Assembly: GCA_965237725.1 (NCBI GenBank)
Contig: OZ250151.1
Span: forward strand, 2,542,001-2,606,000
Reading direction: 5' to 3'
Length of the DNA stretch: 64,000 nt
DNA from: G965237725 sp965237725
Lineage (GTDB): Bacteria > Pseudomonadota > Gammaproteobacteria > Arenicellales > Poriferihabitantaceae
Under the pieces are notes generated by a model. The model searched no databases, was not told the origin of the DNA, and was given only the letters and a program-made list of their open reading frames with translations. The first letter of the stretch is position 1, and each line of letters opens with the position of its first letter. Positions 55,733 to 63,819 of this stretch are shown here, piece by piece. Made by a program: the position numbers and the translations under genes.

Positions 55733-56227
55733 ATGAAACTCAATGCCTTAAAACTGGTTATAGATATTGGCCAGCAGGTTATGGATGTACTCGATAAAGA
55801 TATGTCCACCATCGCCAACTACCCGGTTTCAACCGCCGCCAATGGACCAGGTCAAGTTATGCATAGCAATTGCACCCCGCTTGGCAAACACATCATTCGC
55901 GCAAAAATTGGTGACAACCAGCCAGTAAACACCATATACCGTGGACGACGACCAACCGGGGAGATTTATCAGCCGGGCATGCGTGAAGCCCAACCTCAAC
56001 GAGACTGGATCCTGACCCGGATACTCTGGTTAAGCGGATGCGAGCCTGGGTTTAACCGCCTGGGAAATTTGGACACCATGCGACGTTATATTTATATCCA
56101 CGGCACGCCGGACGAAGTTGAACTGGGCAAACCGGGTTCCATCGGCTGTATTCGTATGCGCAATTCGAATTTATTGAAATTATTTAACGACGTGTCCGTA
56201 GGCACCCGAGTGGATATCAATGCCTGA
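55733..56227 (+). CDS. L,D-transpeptidase (YkuD) family protein
   Basis: A 164-residue protein with the YkuD catalytic signature: IYIHGTPDE (His, about 122) and GSIGCIRM (Cys, about 139) followed by NLLKLFNDVSVGTRVDI. The N-terminal part is short and has no obvious signal peptide, unlike most periplasmic L,D-transpeptidases. It lies between the phosphatase and nagZ and overlaps nagZ by 8 bp. A role in peptidoglycan cross-linking or recycling fits the neighbour. Confidence 0.85.
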   Translation: MKLNALKLVIDIGQQVMDVLDKDMSTIANYPVSTAANGPGQVMHSNCTPLGKHIIRAKIGDNQPVNTIYRGRRPTGEIYQPGMREAQPQRDWILTRILWLSGCEPGFNRLGNLDTMRRYIYIHGTPDEVELGKPGSIGCIRMRNSNLLKLFNDVSVGTRVDINA

Positions 56228-57221
56228 ATTGCCTCTGGGCCCGATGATGGTGGATGTTGAAGGATTAACATTGACCTCCACCGAAAAAGATTTCTTATGC
56301 CAACCTGCGATGGGTGGGGTAATTTTATTTGCACGCAATTTTGAATCCCGTAGCCAGGTTTCCGATTTGATTGCCGAGATTAGATCTATTCGCCAACCAT
56401 CCCTGCTTATCGCCGTGGATCAGGAAGGGGGTCGGGTGCAGCGTTTCAAAAACGGGTTTTTTGAACTTCCCGCAGTATTTCGTTTTGGTGAAATTTATGC
56501 TGAGGACCCTGATCGGGCAATCGCGCTTAGCCATGGCGCTGGAAAACTGATGGCCGTAGAGTTGCTTGATGTCGGCGTGGATTTCAGTTTTGCGCCAGTG
56601 CTGGACTGCGCCAATTTTTCCGGCAAGGTCATCGGCGATCGTGGATTTCATGAAAACCCTGAAACAATTGTAAAGCTCGCCGGGGCATTCATCGATGGCA
56701 TGAACCAGGCGGGAATGTCCGCCATCGGGAAACATTTTCCCGGACACGGCGGGGTTTCCACGGACTCCCATTTTGATCTGCCTATCGATAATCGATCCCT
56801 GGAACAACTTATGGATTGGGATTTAATTCCCTACCAAAAGTTGGCAAAAAAGTTAAGCGGGGTAATGACCGCTCACGTCCAGTTTCCCGGGGTGACCGAA
56901 GACCTGCCAACCTATTCGCCCTATTGGCTTAACCAAGTCCTGCGACAGCAATTAAGTTTTAATGGCGTCATATTCAGCGACGATCTGTCCATGAAAGGCG
57001 CTCATGTTATCGATGATCCTGTGGAACGTACCCGTCTGGCACTGGATGCCGGTTGCGACATGGCGCTGATCTGCAATCAACCAGAATGTGCGGCCCAAGT
57101 TGTCAATGCATTAGGCGCCACAATCACCGCCGATCAATCCCGCTTATTAGCGATGAAGGCAACAGTCCCAAATGAGGCTATGGATATTGCGTCGTTACAA
57201 CAGCAGTTGCGCGTGGTGTAA
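56220..57221 (+). CDS. nagZ: Beta-N-acetylhexosaminidase NagZ
   Basis: A 333-residue GH3 enzyme of normal NagZ length. It has GVILFARNFESRSQV, LLIAVDQEGGRVQRF (about 60-74), the NagZ loop GKHFPGHGGVSTDSH (about 170-183) and the nucleophile region GVIFSDDLSMKGA (about 243-255). It removes GlcNAc from anhydro-muropeptides during cytoplasmic recycling of peptidoglycan and can affect beta-lactamase induction. It is the last gene of the yicC-spoT run. Confidence 0.95.
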   Translation: MPELPLGPMMVDVEGLTLTSTEKDFLCQPAMGGVILFARNFESRSQVSDLIAEIRSIRQPSLLIAVDQEGGRVQRFKNGFFELPAVFRFGEIYAEDPDRAIALSHGAGKLMAVELLDVGVDFSFAPVLDCANFSGKVIGDRGFHENPETIVKLAGAFIDGMNQAGMSAIGKHFPGHGGVSTDSHFDLPIDNRSLEQLMDWDLIPYQKLAKKLSGVMTAHVQFPGVTEDLPTYSPYWLNQVLRQQLSFNGVIFSDDLSMKGAHVIDDPVERTRLALDAGCDMALICNQPECAAQVVNALGATITADQSRLLAMKATVPNEAMDIASLQQQLRVV

Positions 57222-57290
57222 TCGCAAGGTTCGATCATTTCGACATCCCACTTCCGCGAGAGTTAATTTAAGGCCTGAGCCCTAACTCTG

Positions 57291-57833
57291 CTAACTAGTA
57301 GCGAAGTCGTTGATCGTGATCGATGGACCTCCTGAATCGTCTCGTATTAGATCGAAGCTAAGCGTTCGAGCCGACCCATTGGGAACTCCAGGGACCCCAA
57401 CGTTCAAATTGTTGTTTATCGTTGCTGAGGGTGTATCACAGTCATTATTCAAACCTTGACCTCCCGGATTTCCACTGACTAAAATTCCTACACCCACAGA
57501 GTCATTTGAATTCCGGTTTAATCGAATACGAATAAAACTCCCCGAGCCATCGGGATCTCCAGGATCGGCTATCGGTCCTTCGATGCAAAACGGGAAGGGA
57601 CCTGACGGCAGGGAATCATCAATTACTACACGGTAATAAACGTTGTCATCGAAATCACATGTTGGATCTGATACTGTCAAAGTGGTAATGGATGTGGCAC
57701 AACCGGAAGTTGCGGCGTGGGTTGGCAGGACAACACTTTGCACTACCGGCGACACCCACTTGTCTGGAATAGTCGCTAACCCAATACCCAAATACGAAAC
57801 ATCTCGTAAAAGTTTTCGTTTTGATTTCTTCAT
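57291..57833 (-). CDS. Hypothetical exported protein with W-x-x-P-V-V-x-S-V-V-L-P-x-H-A motif
   Basis: A 180-residue protein. The start has a strong ribosome binding site (GGAGAATTAAA then ATG). The N-terminal region begins MKKSKRKLLR and reaches DKWVSPVVQSVVLPTHAATS by residue 43, a motif also present in the broken gene at 58017-58219 and seen, as I recall, on many small exported proteins of Proteobacteria. The rest is beta-rich, with six Cys, Gly/Asp/Ser-rich turns and no recognised family. The Cys-rich body suggests an extracytoplasmic protein. Confidence 0.7.
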   Translation of the reverse strand: MKKSKRKLLRDVSYLGIGLATIPDKWVSPVVQSVVLPTHAATSGCATSITTLTVSDPTCDFDDNVYYRVVIDDSLPSGPFPFCIEGPIADPGDPDGSGSFIRIRLNRNSNDSVGVGILVSGNPGGQGLNNDCDTPSATINNNLNVGVPGVPNGSARTLSFDLIRDDSGGPSITINDFATS

Positions 57834-58016
57834 TTTAATTCTCCGTTGATTCGCTAAATATTAAGATAAAATTTCGCAACCCGTGCGAATTACACCCGTT
57901 TTGGAGGCCAAAACAAAGCCTTTGAGTCCGTGCATAGACCACGTCGGGTAGATATGGATTTGCATTTTCACCGGCCGCGATCCCGAATGAATCTGCTGAG
58001 TAAATCTTGAATATGA

Positions 58017-58219
58017 CTAACTATTTTTCAGGCTTTCGATTTGTTGCTGTAGTGCGTCTATTTTTTTATCTTTTTCCTGAATCAGCTCATACAGTCAAAA
58101 TCAAAACTTGTTTCGGCGTGGACTGGTAAAACAGCGCTGTTTATGACGGGCTTGGCCCAGGTTGCCGGCATGGCAACAGCCAAACCCCTTAACAGGTTAC
58201 GGCGTATATTCTTTTTCAT
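58017..58219 (-). pseudogene. Small motif-bearing gene, apparently frameshifted
   Basis: GGAG followed by ATG at 58219 opens a frame of 45 codons ending at 58082. It begins MKKNIRRNLLRG and carries TWAKPVINSAVLPVHAETS, matching the motif of the gene at 57291-57833. In the next frame, starting just after, a helix-forming tail runs YELIQEKDKKIDALQQQIES and ends at 58017. A single missing base in the GACTGTATGAG stretch would join them into a protein of about 67 residues. It may be a pseudogene, a sequencing error or a genuine 45-residue peptide. The rest of 57834-58394 holds nothing else I can support. Confidence 0.6.
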
Positions 58220-58394
58220 CAATTCTCCATCTTCAGGTTAGTTGTTGTATATATGCAATATGAAAATGTTAAAACGAACCCGAATGGGCGGGCCTGTACA
58301 ACGTATTCACAAATCCATTACCTCACATTTCAGAAAGAAGATCAAGCGGAGCTAGTGTTCAACATATACAATTGAGGGCGAACTCACATTAAGA

Positions 58395-58817
58395 ATGATT
58401 ACCAAAATCGGAACAACCGAAATCCAGCAAAGCCACAAACTGACTTGTCATTGTGGTTTGGTGGAGATACTGATCGAGTTGCCGGACGGCATCGATGAGG
58501 TGGGTTATTGTGATTGCTCCATTTGCCGTCGTAAAGGTGCGGTCCTCGCTGCGGTGCCCCTCGAGAGCCTAAAGGTTGTGAAGGGTGAAGAACACCTAAC
58601 CCTCTATGGTTTCAATACAAACACAGCAACGCATTACTTTTGTTCCAATTGCGGCATTTACACCCACCATCAATCAAGACTGGATCCTGGGAAATTTGAT
58701 TTCAATGTCGGCTGCCTGGAAGGGGTCAATCCATTTGATATAGAAAATATCCAGGTATTCGATGGCGTCAATCATCCCAGAGACTATGCCAGAGATCATC
58801 AAAGAGCTGAGGCATAA
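58395..58817 (+). CDS. GFA-family (Mss4-like) zinc protein
   Basis: A 140-residue protein of the GFA/CENP-V family. Zinc ligands are CHCG at about residues 18-21, CDCSICRRKG at about 39-48 and CSNCGIYTHHQ at about 85-95. The family name comes from glutathione-dependent formaldehyde activation in one member, a role that does not apply to all. The adjacent methylamine-type cluster would fit a link to formaldehyde, but this is only suggestive. Confidence 0.88.
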   Translation: MITKIGTTEIQQSHKLTCHCGLVEILIELPDGIDEVGYCDCSICRRKGAVLAAVPLESLKVVKGEEHLTLYGFNTNTATHYFCSNCGIYTHHQSRLDPGKFDFNVGCLEGVNPFDIENIQVFDGVNHPRDYARDHQRAEA

Positions 58818-58851
58818 CATCGAGTATAATTTGTCTGTTTTGTAACGTTTT

Positions 58852-59625
58852 TTAACCCGCCTTTCGTGCGGTAAATAGCCCCCAACGGTGATCGGCTGAC
58901 ACGGCACGCTGGATTTTCTTTTGCCAGCTGTCATTCAAATTCGCCTTTTCCTTAAGATCAATATCCATGTTCGCAATGGTCTGAATATCCTGCCTGAGAA
59001 TGTCAATGAAACGCTCGGTCAGATCCTCACATTCCACATCCACAAATCCAGCGGCTTGAACCAGATTCTGGTACTCATCCAGGGTATGCAAACAATACTG
59101 TCGATCCTCCACATAGGCTTCGAAGTCTTCCGACCACGGCTTTTCGCCACAGCAGTAGTCGGTAAATAACAGTTTGCCATCCTTCGCCAGGTTCTTGAAA
59201 AGCACATCGAACAATAATTGCTTGTCATGGATGTGAAGAAAAACATCCCGGCTATAGATGGCATCAAATGGAGTAGAAAAATCGAGCTCACAACAATCAC
59301 CATGAATTAATGTGACCTGGTTTTGAAGTCCGTATTTTTCGAGTTTTGAGCGAGCGATTTCAAGCATGTTCAGCGACAAGTCAATACCAGTGACGGTTAA
59401 GTCAAGCTCCCGGGCCATGACAAAACTGCTGCCACCGAGACCACAACCGGCGTCCAATACTCGCGCCCCTGGGGGCAGTTGCAATTGTGAAGTGAATTCC
59501 AGCGCTAAGGCCTTGCCGCCGGGGCTGACAAAATCCGAACCAAAAACTGATTCGTATTGAAGAATGGATGGAATGGCGTACTGTTGGTTGTCTAGAAACT
59601 GCTGATCAATGATGTCCTGTCCCAT
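58852..59625 (-). CDS. Phosphoethanolamine N-methyltransferase-like SAM methyltransferase
   Basis: A 257-residue class I methyltransferase. SAM motif I is VLDAGCGLGGSS at about residues 56-67. Several segments resemble the catalytic domain of plant, nematode and Plasmodium phosphoethanolamine methyltransferases: ESVFGSDFVSPGG before motif I, YSRDVFLHIHDK, LLFTDYC, and the ending WGLFTARK. Glycine/sarcosine methyltransferases are the closest alternative. It is 2 bp downstream of the choline-kinase-like gene. I infer a step in making phosphocholine or another methylated amine. Confidence 0.8.
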   Translation of the reverse strand: MGQDIIDQQFLDNQQYAIPSILQYESVFGSDFVSPGGKALALEFTSQLQLPPGARVLDAGCGLGGSSFVMARELDLTVTGIDLSLNMLEIARSKLEKYGLQNQVTLIHGDCCELDFSTPFDAIYSRDVFLHIHDKQLLFDVLFKNLAKDGKLLFTDYCCGEKPWSEDFEAYVEDRQYCLHTLDEYQNLVQAAGFVDVECEDLTERFIDILRQDIQTIANMDIDLKEKANLNDSWQKKIQRAVSADHRWGLFTARKAG

Positions 59626-59627
59626 TT

Positions 59628-60548
59628 TTAGGGCCCGCGCTTAACCGCTTCGAGATGGCGGGGAAACTCTTCACCGTTAATGAGGCGCCAGCAACGCTCC
59701 AGTCGTTCTACGGCATAGGTCCAGAAATCATCAACAGGATTTTTGTTGACGTGTTGTACCACACCCCACAGGGTCCAGAGCAGGTCGCACATTGCTTTGT
59801 ACATGACCATTCGGCCGAAATCAAAATCCGAGGGCTCCTGTCCGAAGTAGGCGGTCATGAAGATCATATCCTGTTCATGGTTGAAACTTCCTTCAACGGA
59901 TAAATCCCCCAGATCCCACATGGGGTCGTTATTCCCCGCGTATTCAAAATCTATGATGTACACCATTTCACCGTTATCGATACAGTTCTCAACCATGGGG
60001 TCGCAATGGCAAGGGGTATTGGGCAGGGCGTGGGTCGCGAGGGCGCGTCGCACCGCTTCCGCGTCTTTTTGAATTTCTGCATAGCCATCTGGTAATTCGG
60101 CATTGAGGCTTTTGAGCACGGCAAGGTATTGGTCGATCTGGTCGAACAATTCAAACTGTCCGGTAAACTGCTTGCCGCAGTTATGCAGTTTACTAAAGGC
60201 GATTCCTGTTCGCTTTAAAACTTCATGATCTTTGAATCCCTGGATATCCATGGTCACCGCATTTTCGATGTAACGGCTAATCATGGTTCCGCTAGCCACG
60301 TCAAAATGCACGATATCTGCATTCACCCCAGCCTCGGTGGCGATGGATGCATTGTATAACTCGGCCTTACGGTCGATGTAATCCGAGGTCCCCTCACCCG
60401 CTAGTCGAAGAACATAACTGCCATGATCACAGTCTATCTTGTAATTACGATTGGTCAGGCCACCAAGCCTCTCCACCAGCGTGTTCTCGGCGGTCAGATC
60501 CTCAAAACCTGTAATTGAATTGAGGGTGTCAAATACTTCTTCGGTCAT
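59628..60548 (-). CDS. Choline/ethanolamine kinase-like phosphotransferase
   Basis: A 306-residue APH/choline-kinase-fold protein. LGGLTNRNYKID at about residues 28-39 is the LicA-like nucleotide loop. The Brenner motif is CHCDPMVENCI (about 180-190) and the metal motif IIDFEYAGNNDPMWDLG (about 197-213). Choline kinases of bacteria share exactly this DFEYAG...DLG pattern. It lies between the MttB-like gene and the methyltransferase. It probably phosphorylates choline or ethanolamine; substrate choice is not settled. Confidence 0.85.
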   Translation of the reverse strand: MTEEVFDTLNSITGFEDLTAENTLVERLGGLTNRNYKIDCDHGSYVLRLAGEGTSDYIDRKAELYNASIATEAGVNADIVHFDVASGTMISRYIENAVTMDIQGFKDHEVLKRTGIAFSKLHNCGKQFTGQFELFDQIDQYLAVLKSLNAELPDGYAEIQKDAEAVRRALATHALPNTPCHCDPMVENCIDNGEMVYIIDFEYAGNNDPMWDLGDLSVEGSFNHEQDMIFMTAYFGQEPSDFDFGRMVMYKAMCDLLWTLWGVVQHVNKNPVDDFWTYAVERLERCWRLINGEEFPRHLEAVKRGP

Positions 60549-60685
60549 GGCAATAGGTTGATTTAGTTAATCGATCTTGATAGATATAATGGGTTAATCG
60601 CCCAAGATTATAGCCCAGTAAGTTTAGCCGACTTTATAAAATGAGCATATCGCTGACGTCATCTGATATGAAACTGGATGTCCGA

Positions 60686-62227
60686 TTAAGCTTTCAACGT
60701 AGGGGATATTTCAGAACAGCGCTTTTCAATAAATTCGGTTAATTTTTTATCCAGAACAGGGTCCATTTCGGGTTCTTCATAACGAGCCAGCCAGGTTTTG
60801 GCTTTTTCCACCCCTATCTGATTAGCGTCTTTGCATCCGTCCAGCTGCCATTGCTCATAGGTGACATTATTCTGGGACTTAAAAATAAACAAATCGCTTT
60901 TTCGGGTATGGGCCGCACCGAGAAAGTGGCCGCCAGGTCCAACCTGTTTTACCGCCTCGAAAATTTCATCGAGATCATCAAAGCGTATGCCCTGGGCAAA
61001 ATGATAGAACGCATCAATTTGTTCAAAATCAATCATGGCCTTTCCATAGCTCTGGGTCAGGGAGCCTTCCATCAATCCGCCGGACATGGTTAACCAGTTG
61101 GCGTCGGACAAAAAACAGGGAAACATGCCCCACATGGAATCATAACCCGCCATGATATCCACGCTCTTGGATGTAGCCACATTCATGATGCCACGGTGAG
61201 GAATGTTGTAGTGTCGCGCCATCTTGCTGGTCAGCAATTGCACCATGGCCGAATCCGGTGTGCCGTGTACCGGCGCGCCGGTGTTCAAGGCCACGGTCAT
61301 GGCCGGAACCCCAAACACCATGGGGCTCCCTCGGCGCACCAGTTGACCGAAGGCAATAGCCATCAGCGCTTCTGCGGTAATCACCCCCATGGTGCCCACC
61401 GTGCTCGCCGGAGTGCTGGCCGCTGCCATGGAAAACGGTGACACCAGCACCGCCTGATTATTCGAGGCGTAAACTTTTAGTGCCCCGAGCATGGTCTCAT
61501 CCCAGACCAATGGTGAATTGCAATTCAACAGTGATGTGGTCACCGCATTGTTGCTGGCAAATTCATCGCCGAATACCAATTTCATCATCGCCATAGTATC
61601 CCGGGCCCGGTCGGGTGAAGTGACATTGCCCATGATTGGCTTGTCGGAATATTTCAGCCCGCTATAGGCCATATACAAATGCCGATGGGGAACGGGCACA
61701 TCCACGGGTTCGACCACGGGGCCACCAGCGATATGCACCGAGGATGCCATGTGATTGAGTTTCTGAAAGTTGTGTAAATCTTCCAGGGTGGCGTAACGTC
61801 GTTTGCCCTCCATGTCGAGCACAAAGGGTGGTCCATAGGAAGGCGAGATCACACAATGACCATCGCCAACCTGAACCGAGCGCTCGGGGTTTCGTCCATG
61901 ATGAATATACGAAGAGGGATTGGTGCTGATCAACTGGATCAATTCGTCCCGGCCAATCCGAACCCGCTGGTCTGTAATCTCAGCGCCGGTTTTTCGCCAG
62001 TAATCTAAAGATTCTTCATCCCTGAAATCACACCCGATTTGCTCGACGATGTTCATGGCAAAGTTGTGGATCGCTTCCACGCCCTCATCGTCGAGAACAT
62101 CGTAAACCGGAATTTTTCGCTGCAACGCCGGATGATGGACTATAGGCGCGTTTTTAATATCGAGTTTTCGCTGCTGACGGCCGCCCTTGCGTTTTGCTTT
62201 TTCCGTTGGATTCTTTTTCGTTGGCAT
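60686..62227 (-). CDS. Trimethylamine methyltransferase (MttB) family protein, non-pyrrolysine
   Basis: A 513-residue member of the MttB superfamily. Typical segments are HHGRNPERSVQVGDG, SPSYGPPFVLD, PLVWDETMLGALKVYA, and FGVPAMTVALNTGAPVHGTPDSA. No in-frame amber codon interrupts it, so it is of the non-pyrrolysine type, whose known members demethylate glycine betaine, proline betaine or carnitine through a corrinoid protein. No corrinoid protein gene is nearby. The first 25 residues are strongly basic. It leads the operon with the kinase and methyltransferase genes. Confidence 0.88.
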   Translation of the reverse strand: MPTKKNPTEKAKRKGGRQQRKLDIKNAPIVHHPALQRKIPVYDVLDDEGVEAIHNFAMNIVEQIGCDFRDEESLDYWRKTGAEITDQRVRIGRDELIQLISTNPSSYIHHGRNPERSVQVGDGHCVISPSYGPPFVLDMEGKRRYATLEDLHNFQKLNHMASSVHIAGGPVVEPVDVPVPHRHLYMAYSGLKYSDKPIMGNVTSPDRARDTMAMMKLVFGDEFASNNAVTTSLLNCNSPLVWDETMLGALKVYASNNQAVLVSPFSMAAASTPASTVGTMGVITAEALMAIAFGQLVRRGSPMVFGVPAMTVALNTGAPVHGTPDSAMVQLLTSKMARHYNIPHRGIMNVATSKSVDIMAGYDSMWGMFPCFLSDANWLTMSGGLMEGSLTQSYGKAMIDFEQIDAFYHFAQGIRFDDLDEIFEAVKQVGPGGHFLGAAHTRKSDLFIFKSQNNVTYEQWQLDGCKDANQIGVEKAKTWLARYEEPEMDPVLDKKLTEFIEKRCSEISPTLKA

Positions 62228-62330
62228 CTAAAAACAACCCTTGTGAAAATTTGTTTTACTCTACCATCCACAGTGCTTTTAATTAAGAGGCTGAAGACCG
62301 GCTATCGACCAATCTTGGATGATTATCACC

Positions 62331-62621
62331 TTAAAAATGCCTTTGATAATCCATACTTTCATGCAGGACGGCTAGAATGGTCAAATTCCCAGAATCGAAG
62401 GTATAGAAAACTTCGCGCTTATCCTGATGAAATGAGTGATATCCCTGTTTTATTTCATCTCGGTTTTTTCCTTGTGTGGGATTTTCAAGCAGCCAATAGA
62501 AACGATCAACAATCGCCCTAATATATTTGTCCTTTTGACGTACTCCCCATCTATTTTCGGTATAAACGCCTATTTCGATAAGGTCGATTTCCGCATCCTG
62601 CGCGATTTATAATTCCAACAC
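62331..62621 (-). pseudogene. parE: ParE-family toxin with a premature stop
   Basis: From a GTG at 62621 (8 bp after the antitoxin stop) a 97-codon frame runs to 62331, but codon 5 is TAA (62607-62609). The rest reads as a ParE/RelE-fold toxin: DAEIDLIEIGVYTENRWG, RFYWLLENPTQGKNRDEI, KREVFYTF and ILAVLHESMDYQRHF. A single base change to restore a sense codon would give a normal-length toxin. No other good start follows the stop, so the toxin is probably not made. Alternatives are sequencing error or use of a non-standard start. Confidence 0.75.
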
Positions 62622-62628
62622 GAGTTAG

Positions 62629-62895
62629 TTATTTATTATCCACTACTCCCCGATTAATTTTCTCCATTAATGACTTATAGGAGAATCCCTTGACGATCTT
62701 TCCTTCGTTTACTTGTTTCTCCCTATTTGTTAGCAGTGTACGTAGTGCTTCGAGCTTCATATCTTCTTCTTCCATACGACGAAGACCTTCTCGGATCACT
62801 TCGCTGGAATTGTTGTAGCGACCCGTACGCACCTTATTTGAAATATACATTTCAAAGTGTTCGCCTAATACTACACTGGTGTTTCTTGCTGGCAT
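62629..62895 (-). CDS. parD: ParD-family antitoxin
   Basis: An 88-residue type II antitoxin. The N-terminal ribbon-helix-helix domain reads NTSVVLGEHFEMYISNKV with GRYNNSSEVIREGLRRMEEED, the ParD signature. The C-terminal part is the toxin-binding tail. It should repress its own promoter by binding DNA as a dimer. The toxin gene lies directly downstream and appears broken, so this antitoxin may be an orphan. Confidence 0.9.
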   Translation of the reverse strand: MPARNTSVVLGEHFEMYISNKVRTGRYNNSSEVIREGLRRMEEEDMKLEALRTLLTNREKQVNEGKIVKGFSYKSLMEKINRGVVDNK

Positions 62896-62975
62896 AGAAA
62901 ATTTATTTAATTACGGGTATTAATATATAATACCGCGATTTGGCAGGAATGGGAAGAATATTTAGGGTCAGTAGA

Positions 62976-62999
62976 AATTCAACAATTCAACAATTCAAC
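62976..62999. repeat. Three tandem AATTCAAC units
   Basis: Three exact 8-bp copies in a row at the 3' end of the ParA gene (the last unit overlaps its stop). Copy number change could alter the last codons. Confidence 0.8.
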
Positions 63000-63708
63000 T
63001 ATTGTTATTACTCCGACTCCAGGTATTTGTCACAAAATTTTCTTGCTGGTCACTACTGGATTGAGCTTTGCAATGCTTCACTATTTCTATAGTTAACTCA
63101 ATAATTTCCCTGGCTGCAAAGCCGCCAGGATTGGTTTCCAAAACCGTATTTCCTGTGCCCATACTCGAGGCGAATATCACTCTGTTACCGACTATTGTTT
63201 TGGCGGTAATTGCATTCAGGTTTTGCAGGGTTGATATTGTATCGCGGGTTACCTGGGTGCGGATGTTCGCCCGATTAAGTACCAGTATGGTGGTTTTTTC
63301 CTCTCCAAGCGCCAATTCAATGGTAGGCCCCGTAGCCCACAAGTCCACCGGAGATGGGGTGACCGGGACAATGACGAGATCTGCGCTGTTAAATACGTTG
63401 CGCCCCTCGATGGATATTTTTGGCGGTGTGTCTATGATTACGTAATCGTAGATAGTGGCTAATTTTTTTGCTTCATAGGGCGCCCCCCACGCACTGGCAG
63501 TCTGAAATCCCAGTTCAGATTCTGGAACCTCACCATTGGTCTCATTACGTGCCAGAAACCAGCGTCCTAAACTTCCCTGGGGATCGGTATCCAGAATAGC
63601 CACGCTATGGCCCATGAGCCGGGAGAGGGCGATGGCAAGATGGGCGGCAATGGTTGTCTTTCCCGATCCTCCCTTTTGTTGTGCGATGGTTATGATTTTT
63701 CCAACCAT
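62995..63708 (-). CDS. ParA/MinD-family ATPase
   Basis: A 237-residue P-loop ATPase with the deviant Walker A QQKGGSGKTT at about residues 9-18, AILDTDPQGSLGRW at about 38-51 and VIIDTPPK at about 89-96. No ParB gene is in view, so it is probably an orphan ParA that positions a cell component or belongs to a mobile region. The last 20 residues are Ser/Asn-rich and overlap a tandem repeat. It is near a toxin-antitoxin remnant, consistent with an accessory area. Confidence 0.88.
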   Translation of the reverse strand: MVGKIITIAQQKGGSGKTTIAAHLAIALSRLMGHSVAILDTDPQGSLGRWFLARNETNGEVPESELGFQTASAWGAPYEAKKLATIYDYVIIDTPPKISIEGRNVFNSADLVIVPVTPSPVDLWATGPTIELALGEEKTTILVLNRANIRTQVTRDTISTLQNLNAITAKTIVGNRVIFASSMGTGNTVLETNPGGFAAREIIELTIEIVKHCKAQSSSDQQENFVTNTWSRSNNNS

Positions 63709-63782
63709 GTTAATTCCAGTCCAGGTAATTCTTCAGCGATGGTTGGAAGTTTATCAGGCGACCTTGTACAGCGCTATACCAG

Positions 63783-63808
63783 TAATTAAGGGGACTAATT
63801 AAGGGGAC
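63783..63808. repeat. Tandem 13-bp TAATTAAGGGGAC repeat
   Basis: Two exact head-to-tail copies between the ParA gene and the desaturase gene, followed by AGTTTAC. Words of this AATTAAGGGGACAG type often border small transposase genes in gammaproteobacteria, but no transposase is present here. Confidence 0.6.
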
Positions 63809-63819
63809 AGTTTACTTAA

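Noticed and set aside
60686..62227. Pyrrolysine-containing MttB
   Set aside because: The frame has no internal amber codon at the position where Pyl would be encoded.
62039..62521. 160-codon plus-strand frame
   Set aside because: It is antisense to the start of the MttB-like gene and to the ParE remnant, both of which have clear family motifs.
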